Source of the DNA: CAYZMH01 sp964479445
GTDB taxonomy: Bacteria; Bacteroidota; Bacteroidia; Bacteroidales; GCA-2748055
Assembly: GCA_964479445.1 (NCBI GenBank)
Contig: CAYZMH010000083.1
Location: 1-14,314 of the forward strand
Length of the DNA: 14,314 nt
Direction of reading: 5' to 3'
Position 1 is the stretch's first letter. Each line of letters opens with the position of its first letter. A program made the position numbers and the translations under genes. Of this stretch, positions 14,301 through 14,314 are shown piece by piece. Below the pieces are notes generated by a model. That model saw nothing but the letters and a program-made list of their open reading frames with translations, was not told the DNA's origin and searched no databases.

Positions 14301-14314
14301 CGTAGATCATGAAG
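11305..14314 (-). CDS. T9SS-secreted multidomain calcineurin-like phosphoesterase, 5'-truncated
   Basis: The gene runs off the right window edge; at least 1001 residues are visible, counted from M at 14310, which is internal. Residues 1-180 are the C-terminal part of a calcineurin-like metallophosphatase: motif III G-N-H-D (4-7), a motif IV histidine in 'FTHRTLF' (80-86), and 'YGHTSSGD' (123-130), where families usually have G-H-x-H. The upstream D-x-H and G-D-x-x-D motifs would be outside the window. Next come a carbohydrate-binding-like beta sandwich (about 276-417), a further beta-rich stretch (about 420-570), a fibronectin-III-like module (572-657), a second jelly-roll-like module (663-813) and an FN3 domain (820-909). 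A T9SS type A sorting domain follows (about 924-1001, with 'YPNPA' and the 'AGLYLVSI' strand). The protein is therefore exported across the outer membrane. A polysaccharide- or glycoconjugate-associated phosphoesterase role is inferred from the modules and the downstream glycosidase gene. Confidence 0.85.
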   Translation of the reverse strand, partial: FMIYGNHDATSYLRNPDNPYFVPVSAKELGIMNPFYAFEYDNILFLFVQSALGNTRLMEEPQKEWLEQITSENKDKTTVIFTHRTLFKCGTSGSQSRTYQYFQDTDTWWAGFFDNNPQISLYTYGHTSSGDPSHAVWHDVNIVKNAMMRHGDPNKMMLIEMTDNSLRVRHYDASTKVFTKTLMDDAISSTYSPTGMEWFSNTHIAQDGEKFTWQNRMLAENYRLKLIGNGTRGRELVWQNNEFSFYSPAFEGASTLWIGYEEDENNQKSVTDAEKPYYYPGESGYVEFNGVDVFAAATTYETKHKDNDVEHEGGHIPWSTTPWAVPDKEYKIRVRMKADETLDNAMDVSVKVLGDTLTDVAMDKTAVIENINLTDSWQWYEGTFTVPDDPDAWIIKTIWESKQDGKTCYLDEWSVQRADATGSQTADLAVTINGETHSVAGAIPDGEVHAFDLAASTIQNDLDIEVASGGSRVGMFTIVYEKPYLWSDDVSMGINSSGTDQVNAHFEMVADYTPNAAFVPLQPGVEIEGANRFNIKPGLNAGQVLEKTDLPGDFTVTYHGEDETGQVPEVAVNLFPGDGDVDMPTSTGITWEVGSGSLSSDIYFGTSNPPEFAGNVERTGLVMNYNPGDMDTSKTYYWRVDAVNSNGTTEGTVWSFTTASSIDYTVLDPCDVGTGWSSSNSMSVDQIEKKEGYASLSATGSEQNWFKKNFNPPVRSYTNESSGYLDLWLYVSDVSALNGGGQIEITSSGGPDTDEYNWSLNDLGLTSGWNNLHLKISEASKMGQPDLNAINFFRLYQFVSKPVTFYIDHLRFSGIPDELLAAPENLAATVDEDEVNLDWDDVTGSTLAGYNVYRSTESGSGYSRLNDAPGGESAYADATVDENTTYYYVVSAVDEFDIETAYSNEAEVTTGDFTDIAAAGEVPALTIYPNPASRGHITVETGYEGRDLTLLVRDTRGRVVYSANGVGETADIAIDDFTAGLYLVSILEEGAEKGNARLIIRE

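Noticed and set aside
1..14314. CRISPR arrays, tRNA or rRNA genes, and intact insertion sequences
   Set aside because: No regularly spaced repeats, cloverleaf-like or rRNA-like sequence, or transposase reading frame was seen.

Overview
The window looks like chromosomal DNA of a Bacteroidota bacterium, probably an environmental polysaccharide degrader of the Bacteroidales/Marinilabiliales type (lineage inferred). The pointers are a type IX secretion (T9SS) C-terminal sorting domain, promoter-like TAnnTTTG boxes, an AAA_14/DUF4143-type ATPase with the ending typical of this phylum, and a DUF6922-AbiEii gene pair.

Region 1 (1-4651, plus strand) is a transport and sulfur-handling cluster. It opens with the 3' part of a two-lobed ArsP/UPF0718 permease. 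A tightly packed run follows: a ProC-like NAD(P)-binding protein, a degenerate small cupin, two half-size permeases that together make one ArsP-like transporter, and a single-domain rhodanese with a cysteine-rich tail. It ends in two decayed genes: a second rhodanese split by an in-frame TAA, and a TauE/SafE (TSUP) exporter that loses similarity after about 50 residues. Rhodanese plus TSUP suggests sulfane-sulfur, sulfite or thiosulfate handling. The ArsP-like permeases suggest export of a metalloid or thiol-bound species. The substrate cannot be read from the sequence.

Region 2 (4606-5833, plus) is a stand-alone AAA_14/DUF4143-type ATPase gene behind a good Bacteroidota-type promoter.

Region 3 (6052-14314) is carbohydrate-related and visibly more G+C-rich. 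On the plus strand is a large secreted protein of two tandem pectate-lyase-3-like beta-helix units. On the minus strand, a 5'-truncated T9SS-secreted calcineurin-like phosphoesterase with several beta-sandwich modules lies 42 bp upstream of a lipoprotein with a predicted (beta/alpha)8 glycosidase fold. Between these convergent groups, on the minus strand, sits a more A+T-rich DUF6922-AbiEii pair (9018-9943) that looks like a toxin-antitoxin-like insertion.

No rRNA, tRNA, CRISPR array or intact insertion sequence was seen. No stretch longer than about 220 bp lacks a gene call. The most notable points are the split paralogous permease halves, the Cys-tailed rhodanese, the single nonsense codon in its neighbour, the ProC-like protein with a replaced substrate loop, and the unassigned candidate glycosidase and phosphoesterase pair.
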